Notes under the pieces: model-generated
Seen by the model: only the letters and a program-made list of their open reading frames with translations
What the model was told of the DNA's origin: nothing
The model's database searches: none
Shown: positions 4,636 through 13,092 of the stretch, one piece after another
Layout: each line of letters opens with the position of its first letter
Position numbering within the stretch: position 1 is the stretch's first letter
Position numbers and translations under genes: made by a program
DNA from: Geobacter sp.
Lineage (GTDB): Bacteria > Desulfobacterota > Desulfuromonadia > Geobacterales > DSM-12255
Direction: 5' to 3'
Assembly: GCA_012026855.1 (NCBI GenBank)
Contig: VEOV01000214.1
Location: 1 to 14,098 of the forward strand
DNA length: 14,098 nt

Positions 4636-6614
4636 GAGATGACAGGGAAAAATGGACGCGAGTCCGGATCAGGGCTATGGGGGCGGTCTTTGTGCTCCTG
4701 TTGGCGGCAACGGTCGTCCGTTCATTTTACCTGCAGATATATAATCATGACAAATATGCGAAACTTGCCGAAAAACAGCATGTAAAAGTTGTCAATCTCA
4801 CCCCTTCCCGCGGCGCAATCTACGACAGTACCAATTCGGCCCTGGCCGTTTCCATCGAGATGGACTCACTTTTTGCCGAGCCGAGAAGTCTGGAGGACAT
4901 ACCGGCTGTTGCCAGACAGCTGGCGCCGCTGATCGAAATGCCGGCTGATGCCATCGAAAAGAAGTTGAAGGCGAGCAAAGGTTTTGTCTGGCTGCAGCGC
5001 AGGCTCACTCCCGAAACTGTTGCCAAAATCAAGGCACTGGATATCGATGGCCTCGGTTTTGTCAAAGAGCCGAAGCGGTTTTACCCGAATGCCGAGATCG
5101 GCAGCCACGTTGTCGGCTTTACCGGACTTGACCCGGATGGTCTCGAAGGGGTCGAACGGCGCTTCAACAGCACCCTGCTCGGCAATACCGGCTACATGAT
5201 TTCAGAGCGAGATGCCCTGGGACGGGAAGTCGGCAACCGCGGCATGGTGGTAAAGAAGGCCTCTTCCGGGCAGAGCGTTGCCCTTACCATTGACAAGAAT
5301 ATCCAGTATATTGCCGAAAAAGAGCTGGCAGCAGCAGTAGAGGGGAGCCGGGCCAAGGGTGGCACCGCCATAGTGATGGAGCCGCAGACCGGCAGAGTGC
5401 TGGCCATGGCGAATTATCCCACATTCAACCCCAATGCTGTTGCCAAATACCAGCCAAATGCCATGAGAAACAGGGCGATAACCGACAGCTTCGAGCCAGG
5501 TTCGACCATGAAGGTTTTTCTCATCGCTGCTGCTCTGGAAGAGAAGGTGGTCTCCCCCCAGGATACCTTCAATTGCGAGAACGGCAGCTACAATATCGGT
5601 GGCAGGACAATCCATGACACCCACAGCTACGGGCGGCTCTCAGTCAGTGATATCCTTAAACATTCCAGCAATATTGGATCAGCAAAAATTGGTGCCAAGC
5701 TGGGGGCAGAAAGACTCTACGGCTATCTGAAGGGTTTCGGTTTCGGGGCAAAAAGCAATATCGACCTCCCTGGAGAGGTGTCTGGTTATCTACGGAGCAA
5801 GAGTCAGTGGTACGGCGTCGATCTGGCAACAATTTCCTTCGGTCAGGGTGTTTCGATAAGTGCCATGCAGCTGGCTGGGGCAGTGTCGGCAGTTGCCAAT
5901 GGCGGCACCCTCATGCAGCCGTATATCCTGGAAAGGGTTCTTGATGACAAGGGAGCTGTGGTCAAGCAGATTTCTCCCGTCAGCAAGCAGCGGGTGATTT
6001 CGCCGGCAACTGCCGTCAACCTGACCAAGATGATGGAGACGGTCGTTTCGGAGGAAGGCACTGCTCCCAAGGCGATGGTGGATGGTTACCGGGTGGCCGG
6101 CAAAACCGGGACAGCCCAGAAAGCCGATCCGGTGACCAAGGGCTATTCATCTGACAAACGGACCGCATCTTTCGTCGGCTTCATCCCGGCGGATGCGCCC
6201 CGGCTGACCATAGTGGTCATTGTGGATGAGCCCCGTACCAGCCCCTATGGTGGCATCGTGGCTGCTCCCGCGTTCAGTGCCATTGCCAAGCAGTCGCTCT
6301 GCTATCTGAAAGTATCCCCCAATCAGCCCCTTAAAAAGCGCCCCGGAGTGATTGAAGTCAAGAAGGAGGCTCCCCAGGTTGCTCTGGCTGACAACGAGGT
6401 GGAGGAGCTAACGCCGGATGGCCAGGCCCAGGGGGGGACAGTCATGGCAAACTTCCGTGGCCTCAGCATGCGGCAGGTCTTGCAGGTTATGGAGAAGCGG
6501 GGTTTGAATGTGAGACTGATCGGCAGCGGTAAAGTTGTTGAACAGAGTCCACCTCCGGGAAAAATAATTACGCCGACTGATCCGGTCTGGGTTAAACTGG
6601 CGCCATCGGCATGA
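4632..6614 (+). CDS. ftsI: Septal peptidoglycan transpeptidase FtsI (class B PBP) with C-terminal PASTA domain
   Basis: D,D-transpeptidase that crosslinks septal peptidoglycan in partnership with FtsW. Of 660 residues, 1-12 are cytoplasmic, about 13-34 form the membrane anchor, and about 50-205 the PBP dimerisation domain. The transpeptidase domain carries all three catalytic motifs: SxxK with nucleophile Ser291 (STMK 291-294), SSN at 345-347 and KTGTA at 491-495. After a linker (565-602) comes a PASTA domain (about 603-658, with the GLSMRQVLQVMEKRGL helix and an EQSPPPG loop), uncommon in Gram-negative FtsI but known in SpoVD and PBP2x. The GTG start overlaps the ftsL stop (GTGA); the ribosome binding site is weak, so coupling is likely. 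An ATG 15 codons further on is an alternative but would cut into the residues just before the membrane helix. Confidence 0.97.
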   Translation: MRDDREKWTRVRIRAMGAVFVLLLAATVVRSFYLQIYNHDKYAKLAEKQHVKVVNLTPSRGAIYDSTNSALAVSIEMDSLFAEPRSLEDIPAVARQLAPLIEMPADAIEKKLKASKGFVWLQRRLTPETVAKIKALDIDGLGFVKEPKRFYPNAEIGSHVVGFTGLDPDGLEGVERRFNSTLLGNTGYMISERDALGREVGNRGMVVKKASSGQSVALTIDKNIQYIAEKELAAAVEGSRAKGGTAIVMEPQTGRVLAMANYPTFNPNAVAKYQPNAMRNRAITDSFEPGSTMKVFLIAAALEEKVVSPQDTFNCENGSYNIGGRTIHDTHSYGRLSVSDILKHSSNIGSAKIGAKLGAERLYGYLKGFGFGAKSNIDLPGEVSGYLRSKSQWYGVDLATISFGQGVSISAMQLAGAVSAVANGGTLMQPYILERVLDDKGAVVKQISPVSKQRVISPATAVNLTKMMETVVSEEGTAPKAMVDGYRVAGKTGTAQKADPVTKGYSSDKRTASFVGFIPADAPRLTIVVIVDEPRTSPYGGIVAAPAFSAIAKQSLCYLKVSPNQPLKKRPGVIEVKKEAPQVALADNEVEELTPDGQAQGGTVMANFRGLSMRQVLQVMEKRGLNVRLIGSGKVVEQSPPPGKIITPTDPVWVKLAPSA

Positions 6615-6634
6615 CAAAATGAAAGGCAGATCCT

Positions 6635-8164
6635 ATGAAACTCTCCAGCCTGCTGAAAAATGCAGATATCGTTAAAATCTCCGGCAGTCTTGATCTGGAG
6701 ATAACCGGGGTTCACCACGACTCCCGTTCTGTAGAGCCTGGCGGGCTCTTTTTTGCTCTCAGGGGGGTAAACGCTGACGGCGCAGACTTCATCCCTGCAG
6801 CTTTGGCTAACGGCGCGGTTGCCATTGTTGCCGAGCGCCAGCTCGGTTTACCTCCCAACGTTACCCTGGTACAGAGTGCCGATGCCCGCAGACTGATGGC
6901 GCAGGCGGCTGCCAATTTTTACGGCGACCCGACAGCCTGTCTGCCGCTGGTCGGCATTACCGGCACCAACGGCAAAACAACCACAACCTACATCATTGAG
7001 GGGATTCTCAAGGCTGCCGGCATCGAGGCAGCAGTGCTGGGGACCATCAGCTACCGCTTCGGAGAAGTTGCTGTCGAAGCGTCCCATACTACTCCGGAAT
7101 CAACCGAACTGCAGGCTGCCATGGGTAAACTGGCCGCGGCCGGGGCAAAGGGGTTTGTCATGGAAGTGTCATCCCACTCCCTTGAGCAGCGGCGGGTTGA
7201 TGGCTGCCACTTTGACGTGGGGATTTTCAGCAACCTTACCAGGGATCATCTTGATTATCATGGCAGTATGGAGGAGTATCTGGCTGCCAAAACCCGCCTC
7301 TTTGACGAGTTGCTCAAGCCTGACGAGCTCAAGCCGCAGCGCCGGGCAGCAGTCAATATGGATGATCCCTACGGTGCGGCAGTGGCCGCTGCTTCAGCAG
7401 CACCCGTACTGACTTACGGCACGGCTAGCGGTAACGACATTTACCCGGTAGACGTAGCCATGACGGTCAACGGAATTTCCGGTGGCATAGTTACGCCGGA
7501 GGGGCGGTTGCAGTTCAGCTCCCGCCTCCTGGGGCGTTTCAATCTCTCTAATATCCTTGCCGCCGTTGCGGCCGGAATTGCGCTCCGCCTGCCGCTGGCG
7601 GCCATCAAGGCAGGTATTGAGGGGCATCTGCCGGTGCCCGGCCGGCTGGAGCGGGTCGCCAACGCCCGCGGGGTGACCTGTCTGGTGGACTATGCCCACA
7701 CCGGCGACGCCCTGGAAAATGTGCTCACCACCCTGAAAGAGATTGCCACCGCCCGCATTATCACCCTCTTTGGCTGCGGCGGTGACCGAGACAACGGCAA
7801 GCGGCCGATCATGGGGGGGGTGGCAGCCAGATATTCCGATTTTGCCGTGGTGACCTCCGACAACCCAAGGACTGAGGATCCCTATCGTATCCTTGCAATG
7901 GTCAGGGAGGGGGTGATCGCTGCCGGTGGCAGAGAATACACTCTTCATGATCTTGACAGCGGTTTCCAGGACAAAGGGTTTATCGTCATTGAGAACCGGC
8001 GGGAGGCAATCCGTCTGGCCGTCAGGCTTGCCAAGCCTGGTGATATCCTGCTCCTGGCAGGCAAGGGACATGAGGATTACCAGATTATCGGCACGACCAA
8101 ACACCACTTCGACGACCGGGAAGAAGCGGCCAAAGCTTTTCTGGAGGATACTGCATGCAGATGA
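6635..8164 (+). CDS. murE: UDP-MurNAc-tripeptide synthetase MurE, meso-DAP-adding
   Basis: Cytoplasmic ATP-dependent ligase that adds the third residue, here predicted to be meso-diaminopimelate, to UDP-MurNAc-L-Ala-D-Glu. The 509 residues show three Mur ligase domains: an N-terminal UDP-binding domain (1-100) with the HDSR motif at 28-31; a central ATPase domain with GTNGKTT at 110-116, a histidine-rich loop around SSHSLEQ (179-185), and Lys219, the likely carbamylated lysine; and a C-terminal domain with GCGGDRD at 380-386. DNPR at 409-412 is the signature for meso-DAP rather than lysine. The ATG lies 20 nt after the ftsI stop with a modest AAAGG site. A run of eight G (7813-7820) encodes part of a Met-Gly-Gly-Val stretch. 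The last 10 nt overlap murF. Confidence 0.98.
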   Translation: MKLSSLLKNADIVKISGSLDLEITGVHHDSRSVEPGGLFFALRGVNADGADFIPAALANGAVAIVAERQLGLPPNVTLVQSADARRLMAQAAANFYGDPTACLPLVGITGTNGKTTTTYIIEGILKAAGIEAAVLGTISYRFGEVAVEASHTTPESTELQAAMGKLAAAGAKGFVMEVSSHSLEQRRVDGCHFDVGIFSNLTRDHLDYHGSMEEYLAAKTRLFDELLKPDELKPQRRAAVNMDDPYGAAVAAASAAPVLTYGTASGNDIYPVDVAMTVNGISGGIVTPEGRLQFSSRLLGRFNLSNILAAVAAGIALRLPLAAIKAGIEGHLPVPGRLERVANARGVTCLVDYAHTGDALENVLTTLKEIATARIITLFGCGGDRDNGKRPIMGGVAARYSDFAVVTSDNPRTEDPYRILAMVREGVIAAGGREYTLHDLDSGFQDKGFIVIENRREAIRLAVRLAKPGDILLLAGKGHEDYQIIGTTKHHFDDREEAAKAFLEDTACR

Positions 8165-9567
8165 CCATAGCTGAAGCAGCGGCAGCTACGGGGGGTAAAA
8201 TTACCGGAGCTGCTGGCGGCAACATCTGCGGAGTTTCAACCGATTCGCGCAGTGTCAAGGCGGGAGAACTGTTTGTGGCGCTGCGCGGCGATCGCTTTGA
8301 CGGCCATGACTATATCGGTGATGTTACCGCCAAAGGGGTGCACACAGTCCTTGCCGAGACGGGGCGGGTTTCCGGTGACATGGCAGGCGCGGTTGCTGCG
8401 CTGATTACTGTGCCTGATACGTTGCGTGCCCTGGGGGATCTTGCCGCTGCCTGGCGCCGCAATTTTGCCATACCTGTTATCGGCGTAACCGGCAGTAATG
8501 GCAAAACCACTACCAAGGAGATGCTGGCGAAAATCCTGACCATAAGAGGGGATGGGCTCAAGACTGCCGGTAATCTGAACAATCTGATCGGCTTGCCACA
8601 GATGATCTTCAGGCTTACCAGCGATTGTCATTGGGCAATCTTCGAAATGGGCATGAGCGAATTCGGGGAGATTGATCGTCTGGCTGAGATCGCTGCTCCT
8701 GCCGTGGGAGTGATCACCAATGCGTATCCTGCCCACCTTGCCAGCCTCGGGAGTGTCGCCGGTGTTGCCAGGGCAAAGGGTGAACTGTTTTTGCGCCTTG
8801 AGCAGGGGGGGACGGCTGTCTACAATGCCGATGATCCGCTGATAGCCAAAGCAGCCGTGCCAACCGGGGTAAACAGAATCGGTTTCGGACTGCACGGCGC
8901 CGATGTGAGTGCGACCAAAATCAGGTCCCACGGGCGTGAAGGGCAGTCATTCATGCTGCATTCCGGTTGGGATGAGCGGGAGATCCTGCTGCAGGCGTTC
9001 GGCCAGCACAATATCTACAATGCCCTGGCTGCTGCTGCTGCCGCCATCGCCACCGGTGCCACGTTGGACCAGGTGGCAGAGGGGCTGGCAGAATTTACCC
9101 CCTATGATAAAAGATTCTGCCTGGAAGATCTCGGGGTGGTAACTCTTGTCGATGACAGTTATAATGCCAACCCTGCGTCGGTCGGGGCGGCGCTGCTTAC
9201 GGCCAGGGAGATCAAGGGTGAGAGCCGCTGCATTGCAGTGTTAGGCGACATGCTTGAACTTGGGGACGAGAGCGAGTCGGCCCATCGCGATGCCGGGAGG
9301 CTGGCCGCCACCTGCGTGGAGAAACTCTATCTTTTTGGAGATATGGCGCTGGTTGCCGCTGAAGGGGCTCTGGAAGCGGGAATGCCGGACAGTGAAGTGA
9401 TTGTGGCGGAGTCCCGTGACAGCATCATTGCTGCCATCATCAAGGATCATACTGACGGAGACATGATACTGATAAAAGGATCCCGCGGGATGAGGATGGA
9501 TCTGGTCGCTGCGGCGCTCAGGGACAATTTCTCCGGCGGCGCCTATCGTCAGGGAGGAAAGGCCTAG
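8155..9567 (+). CDS. murF: UDP-MurNAc-tripeptide-D-alanyl-D-alanine ligase MurF
   Basis: Cytoplasmic ligase that adds the D-Ala-D-Ala dipeptide and completes UDP-MurNAc-pentapeptide. The protein has 470 residues: an N-terminal UDP-binding domain with STDSRSV (28-34), the ATP loop GSNGKTTTK at 113-121, the family block around NAYPAHL (189-195, where the usual glycine is proline), a predicted carbamylated lysine in the ARAKGELF stretch (Lys208), DDSYNANP at 333-340, LGDMLELG at 363-370 and KGSRGMRM at 441-448. Start: the ATG at 8155 lies seven bases after GGAGG (8143-8147); a second ATG two codons on (8161) would give an ATGA overlap but is 13 bases from that site. Either way it starts inside the end of murE. 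Seven G in a row occur at 8805-8811. Confidence 0.97.
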   Translation: MQMTIAEAAAATGGKITGAAGGNICGVSTDSRSVKAGELFVALRGDRFDGHDYIGDVTAKGVHTVLAETGRVSGDMAGAVAALITVPDTLRALGDLAAAWRRNFAIPVIGVTGSNGKTTTKEMLAKILTIRGDGLKTAGNLNNLIGLPQMIFRLTSDCHWAIFEMGMSEFGEIDRLAEIAAPAVGVITNAYPAHLASLGSVAGVARAKGELFLRLEQGGTAVYNADDPLIAKAAVPTGVNRIGFGLHGADVSATKIRSHGREGQSFMLHSGWDEREILLQAFGQHNIYNALAAAAAAIATGATLDQVAEGLAEFTPYDKRFCLEDLGVVTLVDDSYNANPASVGAALLTAREIKGESRCIAVLGDMLELGDESESAHRDAGRLAATCVEKLYLFGDMALVAAEGALEAGMPDSEVIVAESRDSIIAAIIKDHTDGDMILIKGSRGMRMDLVAAALRDNFSGGAYRQGGKA

Positions 9568-9568
9568 G

Positions 9569-10645
9569 ATGCTCTATCATCTATTATACCCGCTTGCCAC
9601 TGATATCCGGCTCTTCAATGTCTTCAAGTACCTGACCTTCAGGACAATCTATGCCATGATTACGGCACTGCTGGTCTCTTTCTTCATCGGCCCGTGGGTT
9701 ATCAGAAAACTTGAGGCGCTCCAGGCAAGGCAGGTTATCAGGACAGACGGGCCGGAGTCGCACCTGAAAAAACAGGGGACCCCTACCATGGGGGGGGTGC
9801 TGATCCTGGCGGCCACCATTATTCCCACGCTTCTTTGGGCAGATCTCACCAATAACTATGTCTGGATCGCCCTGTTCGTCATAGTCGGTTATGGCGTTAT
9901 CGGCTTTATCGACGATTACAAGAAAGTGGTGGAGAAGAACCCCAAGGGGCTGACGCCGAGACAGAAGATGTTCTGGCAGGTCCTCGTTGCCGCGGCAGCG
10001 GCAACGGCCCTCTATGTCATGCCCGGCTATTCGGAAGAGATCTTCTTCCCCTTTTTCAAGCGGCTGCACCCCGATCTGGGGCCGTTCTACATTGCTTTCG
10101 CCACCCTGGTGGTGGTCGGTGCCAGCAATGCCGTCAACCTGACCGACGGCCTGGATGGCCTGGCCATCGGTCCGGTATCAATCAACGCCGCCACCTACAT
10201 GATCTTTGCCTACATAGTCGGTAACTTCAAACTGGCCAGCTATCTGCAGATACCCTATGTTGCCGGCACCGGTGAGCTGGCCATACTCTGCGGGGCCATG
10301 GTCGGCGCGGGTCTGGGCTTTCTCTGGTACAACTCCTATCCGGCCGAAGTCTTCATGGGTGATGTCGGCTCCCTCTCCCTCGGCGGCGGCCTGGGCATCC
10401 TTTCAGTGCTTACCAAGCAGGAGTTCCTCCTGGTCATCGTCGGCGGCGTCTTTGTGGTTGAGGCGCTTTCGGTGATCTTTCAGGTCGGCTCCTACAAATA
10501 CCGCGGCAAACGGATCTTCCGCATGGCACCGATCCACCACCACTTCGAACTGAAGGGGGTCGCGGAACCGAAGATTATCGTCAGATTCTGGATCATTTCC
10601 ATAATCCTGGCCCTGGTGGCGATTTCAACTCTCAAGCTGAGGTAA
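9569..10645 (+). CDS. mraY: Phospho-N-acetylmuramoyl-pentapeptide-transferase MraY
   Basis: Integral membrane enzyme that transfers phospho-MurNAc-pentapeptide to undecaprenyl phosphate to give lipid I, the first membrane step of peptidoglycan synthesis. With 358 residues and about ten hydrophobic segments it fits the family closely. Family signatures: the cytoplasmic KKQGTPTMGG stretch (67-76), the magnesium-binding pair Asp115-Asp116 (FIDDYKK), NLTDGLDGLA at 190-199, MGDVGS at 263-268, and the triple histidine of APIHHHFE (His323-325). The ATG follows the murF stop by one base; GGAGG and then AAAGG lie 11 and 6 bases upstream. Eight G (9790-9797) encode the Met-Gly-Gly-Val of the first signature. 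Confidence 0.98.
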   Translation: MLYHLLYPLATDIRLFNVFKYLTFRTIYAMITALLVSFFIGPWVIRKLEALQARQVIRTDGPESHLKKQGTPTMGGVLILAATIIPTLLWADLTNNYVWIALFVIVGYGVIGFIDDYKKVVEKNPKGLTPRQKMFWQVLVAAAAATALYVMPGYSEEIFFPFFKRLHPDLGPFYIAFATLVVVGASNAVNLTDGLDGLAIGPVSINAATYMIFAYIVGNFKLASYLQIPYVAGTGELAILCGAMVGAGLGFLWYNSYPAEVFMGDVGSLSLGGGLGILSVLTKQEFLLVIVGGVFVVEALSVIFQVGSYKYRGKRIFRMAPIHHHFELKGVAEPKIIVRFWIISIILALVAISTLKLR

Positions 10646-10647
10646 GT

Positions 10648-11988
10648 GTGATTCTGAGCGGTAAAAATATCCTCGTCATGGGGCTGGCGCGAACCGGTGT
10701 GGCCTGCTGCCGTTTCCTGGCAAAGCGCGGGGCAAAGGTTGTCGCCACCGACATGCGTGACGAAAAGGCATTGCAAGCCGTCCTGGCGGAACTTGACGGA
10801 CTCGGTATCCGCTTTGTCCTGGGGCGTCACGATGAGGCCGATTTCATCACCAGCGCACTGATCGTCGTTTCTCCCGGGGTTCCCATGGACCATCCGCTGC
10901 TGCTGCTGGCAAAAGACGCCGGCGGGGAGATTGTCAGCGAGATCGAGCTGGCGTCCCGCTTCATCGATGTGCCGCTGGTGGCCATTACCGGTACCAATGG
11001 CAAGACAACGACTACGACCATCTGCGGGGAACTGTTCAAGGCCAGTGGCTTTGCAACCTATGTCGGCGGCAATATCGGCGATCCTTTGATCGAACTGGTG
11101 GAGTCGGGCGAAAAAACAGAGCGGGTAGTGGTAGAAATCAGTTCGTTCCAGATGGAGTGGATCAACAGTTTCCGGCCAAGGGTTGCCGCGCTGCTCAACA
11201 TCAGCGAAGATCATCTCGACCGTTATGCCGCTTACCAGGATTACATCGATGCCAAGCTGCGGATCTTCGAGAACCAGACCGCTGACGATTTTGCTGTGCT
11301 CAATGCCGACGACCCGCTCGTCTGGCGCTGTGCAGAGGGGCTGAAGGCAAGGGTTTTCCCGTTCAGCAGGAAGACTGAGCTGGCTGAAGGGATTTTTTGT
11401 CTTCAGGATGAGATTGTCTATCGCCGGGAAGGTCGTGAAGAGCGCTTCCCTATAGCCGGCTTCCGGCTGCAGGGAGTGCATAACCTGGAAAATATCATGG
11501 CAGCCCTGGCCTGCTCACTGCTGCTCGGCTGCGATCCGGCCAAGAGCCTGGCCTGTGTCCGTGATTTCGGTGCGCTGCATCACCGGATGGAGTTTGTCCG
11601 CGCAGTCCGGGGGGTGAGCTATTACGAGGACAGCAAGGCGACCAATGTGGGGAGCGTGGTCAAGTCGCTGGAGAGCTTCGAAAACATTACCCTGATTGCC
11701 GGCGGCAAAGACAAGGGGGGGGCATATGCACCGCTTGTACCGCTGGTGAGGGAGAGGGTGCGGCACCTTGTCCTGATCGGAGAGGCTGCGCAACGGATGG
11801 CTGCCGAGCTTGCCGGCCTGACGGACATCCGGTTTGCCGGCAGTATGGAAGAGGCTGTGCAGCTGGCTGCCGAGGTTACTGCCTCTGGCGGTACGGTGCT
11901 CATGTCGCCGGCCTGCTCCAGCTTTGACATGTTCCGCGATTATGAGGATCGTGCCAAGGCCTTCATTGCTGCGGTAATGAAGCTGTAG
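10648..11988 (+). CDS. murD: UDP-MurNAc-L-alanine-D-glutamate ligase MurD
   Basis: Cytoplasmic ligase that adds D-glutamate as the second residue of the stem peptide. The 446 residues give an N-terminal Rossmann-like UDP-binding domain (GLARTG at 12-17), the ATP loop GTNGKT at 115-120, the NISEDHLDRY block (184-193), Lys203 as the predicted carbamylated lysine, HRMEFV at 312-317, DSKATN at 328-333, the GGKDKG loop at 352-357 and SPACSSFDMF at 420-429. GTG start two bases after the mraY stop, with GAGGT four bases upstream. Eight G at 11715-11722 encode the Gly-Gly of the GGKDKGG loop. The stop directly abuts ftsW. MurC, which would act before it, is not in the window. Confidence 0.98.
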   Translation: MILSGKNILVMGLARTGVACCRFLAKRGAKVVATDMRDEKALQAVLAELDGLGIRFVLGRHDEADFITSALIVVSPGVPMDHPLLLLAKDAGGEIVSEIELASRFIDVPLVAITGTNGKTTTTTICGELFKASGFATYVGGNIGDPLIELVESGEKTERVVVEISSFQMEWINSFRPRVAALLNISEDHLDRYAAYQDYIDAKLRIFENQTADDFAVLNADDPLVWRCAEGLKARVFPFSRKTELAEGIFCLQDEIVYRREGREERFPIAGFRLQGVHNLENIMAALACSLLLGCDPAKSLACVRDFGALHHRMEFVRAVRGVSYYEDSKATNVGSVVKSLESFENITLIAGGKDKGGAYAPLVPLVRERVRHLVLIGEAAQRMAAELAGLTDIRFAGSMEEAVQLAAEVTASGGTVLMSPACSSFDMFRDYEDRAKAFIAAVMKL

Positions 11989-13092
11989 ATGCTGAAGAGA
12001 CTGGAAGGATATGATCTGGTGATCCTGCTGATGGTGGTGACGCTCACCTGCTTCGGCGTTGTCATGGTCTACTCCGCCTCATCAATAATGGCTGAAAAGC
12101 GGATGCACGACAGCTTCTTTTTCCTGAAACGCCAGGGTACTTTTGCCATCCTCGGTTTTGGCATCATGTACTGGGCCATGAAAAAGGATTACCACTTCTG
12201 GAAAAAGGCGGCAGTTCCCATCCTGGTGGCGTGCATAATCTCGCTGGTACTGGTATTCATCCCCGGGATTGGCGGCAGCGCCAAGGGGGCGGCCCGCTGG
12301 ATCCGTTTCCCCGGCTTCAGCTTCCAGCCGGCCGAGTTTGCCAAGATTTCCCTGATCATTTTCATGGCTTATTCCCTTGACCGGAAGCAGGACCAGATCC
12401 GCTGGGTCAAGGGGATCGTGCCTTATATGGGGGTGCTGCTGGTCATGATCGTGCTGCTCATGATCCAGCCGGACATGGGATCATCGGTGACACTGGCCGG
12501 CGTGGCCATAGTGATGCTTTTTGCCGCCGGCATGCGGCTGTCGCACATCATCTCCATCTTCCTGTTTTCGCTCCCGATTCTCTACTACTTTGTCATGCAC
12601 AAGGAGTACCGCAAACGGCGGATTCTCTCGTTCATGGATCCCTGGGTTGATCCGGACAAGACCGGCTTCCAGATCATCCAGTCCTGGCTGGCCTTCGGCA
12701 GTGGCGGCATTACCGGCCAGGGGCTGGGGGAGGGGAAACAGAAACTTTTCTATCTTCCCGAGGCCCATACCGACTTTATCCTTTCAGTGGTCGGCGAGGA
12801 ACTCGGTTTTGTCGGCACGGTCATCATAGCGGCGATGTTTTTCCTGCTTGTCCACCGGAGCATAAGGGTGGCAATATACGCTGAAGACAGCTTTGGCCGT
12901 TTTCTGGCCTTTGGCATTGCCGTGCTAATCGGCGCCGAGGCGTTCGTCAACATGGCGGTGGTCATGGGGATGGTGCCAACCAAGGGGCTGGCGCTCCCTT
13001 TCATCAGCTATGGCGGCAGCTCACTAATTCTGAGCCTGTTTGCCATGGGGATACTTCTGAATATTTCCAGCAGAATGCGAGGTGTCCCATGA
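11989..13092 (+). CDS. ftsW: Septal peptidoglycan polymerase FtsW (SEDS family)
   Basis: Membrane glycosyltransferase that polymerises lipid II at the septum together with FtsI. The 367 residues contain about ten predicted membrane helices, starting at about residue 10. Family marks are the early VYSASS (27-32), WIRFPGFSFQPAEFAKI (104-120), QPDMGS (160-165), and a large periplasmic loop with the putative catalytic Asp262 in the AHTDFI stretch, followed by VGEELGF (268-274). The closing signature LPFISYGGSS is at 336-345. The ATG follows the murD stop without a gap, and no strong ribosome binding site is seen, which points to coupling. FtsW is preferred over RodA because of its place between murD and murG. 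Its stop overlaps murG by four bases. Confidence 0.97.
   Translation: MLKRLEGYDLVILLMVVTLTCFGVVMVYSASSIMAEKRMHDSFFFLKRQGTFAILGFGIMYWAMKKDYHFWKKAAVPILVACIISLVLVFIPGIGGSAKGAARWIRFPGFSFQPAEFAKISLIIFMAYSLDRKQDQIRWVKGIVPYMGVLLVMIVLLMIQPDMGSSVTLAGVAIVMLFAAGMRLSHIISIFLFSLPILYYFVMHKEYRKRRILSFMDPWVDPDKTGFQIIQSWLAFGSGGITGQGLGEGKQKLFYLPEAHTDFILSVVGEELGFVGTVIIAAMFFLLVHRSIRVAIYAEDSFGRFLAFGIAVLIGAEAFVNMAVVMGMVPTKGLALPFISYGGSSLILSLFAMGILLNISSRMRGVP

Noticed and set aside
5055..5075. A second copy of the murG palindrome in ftsI (TTTTGTCAAAG with CGG arms)
   Set aside because: Only the central TTTGTCAAAG is shared; the flanking C and G runs are missing and it encodes ordinary conserved FtsI sequence.
7394..8107. 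Minus-strand open frame of 237 codons opposite murE
   Set aside because: It is the shadow of MurE, without motifs, and lies within a well-conserved coding region.
6955..11020. Similar DNA at about 6955-6990 (murE) and 10980-11020 (murD) as a repeat
   Set aside because: Both encode the shared ITGTNGKTT ATP loop of Mur ligases; the similarity is protein homology, not a DNA repeat.
10492..11481. Minus-strand open frame of 329 codons opposite mraY/murD
   Set aside because: It is antisense to MurD, which has all Mur ligase motifs. Long antisense frames are common in GC-rich coding DNA, and there is no ribosome binding site or recognisable domain.
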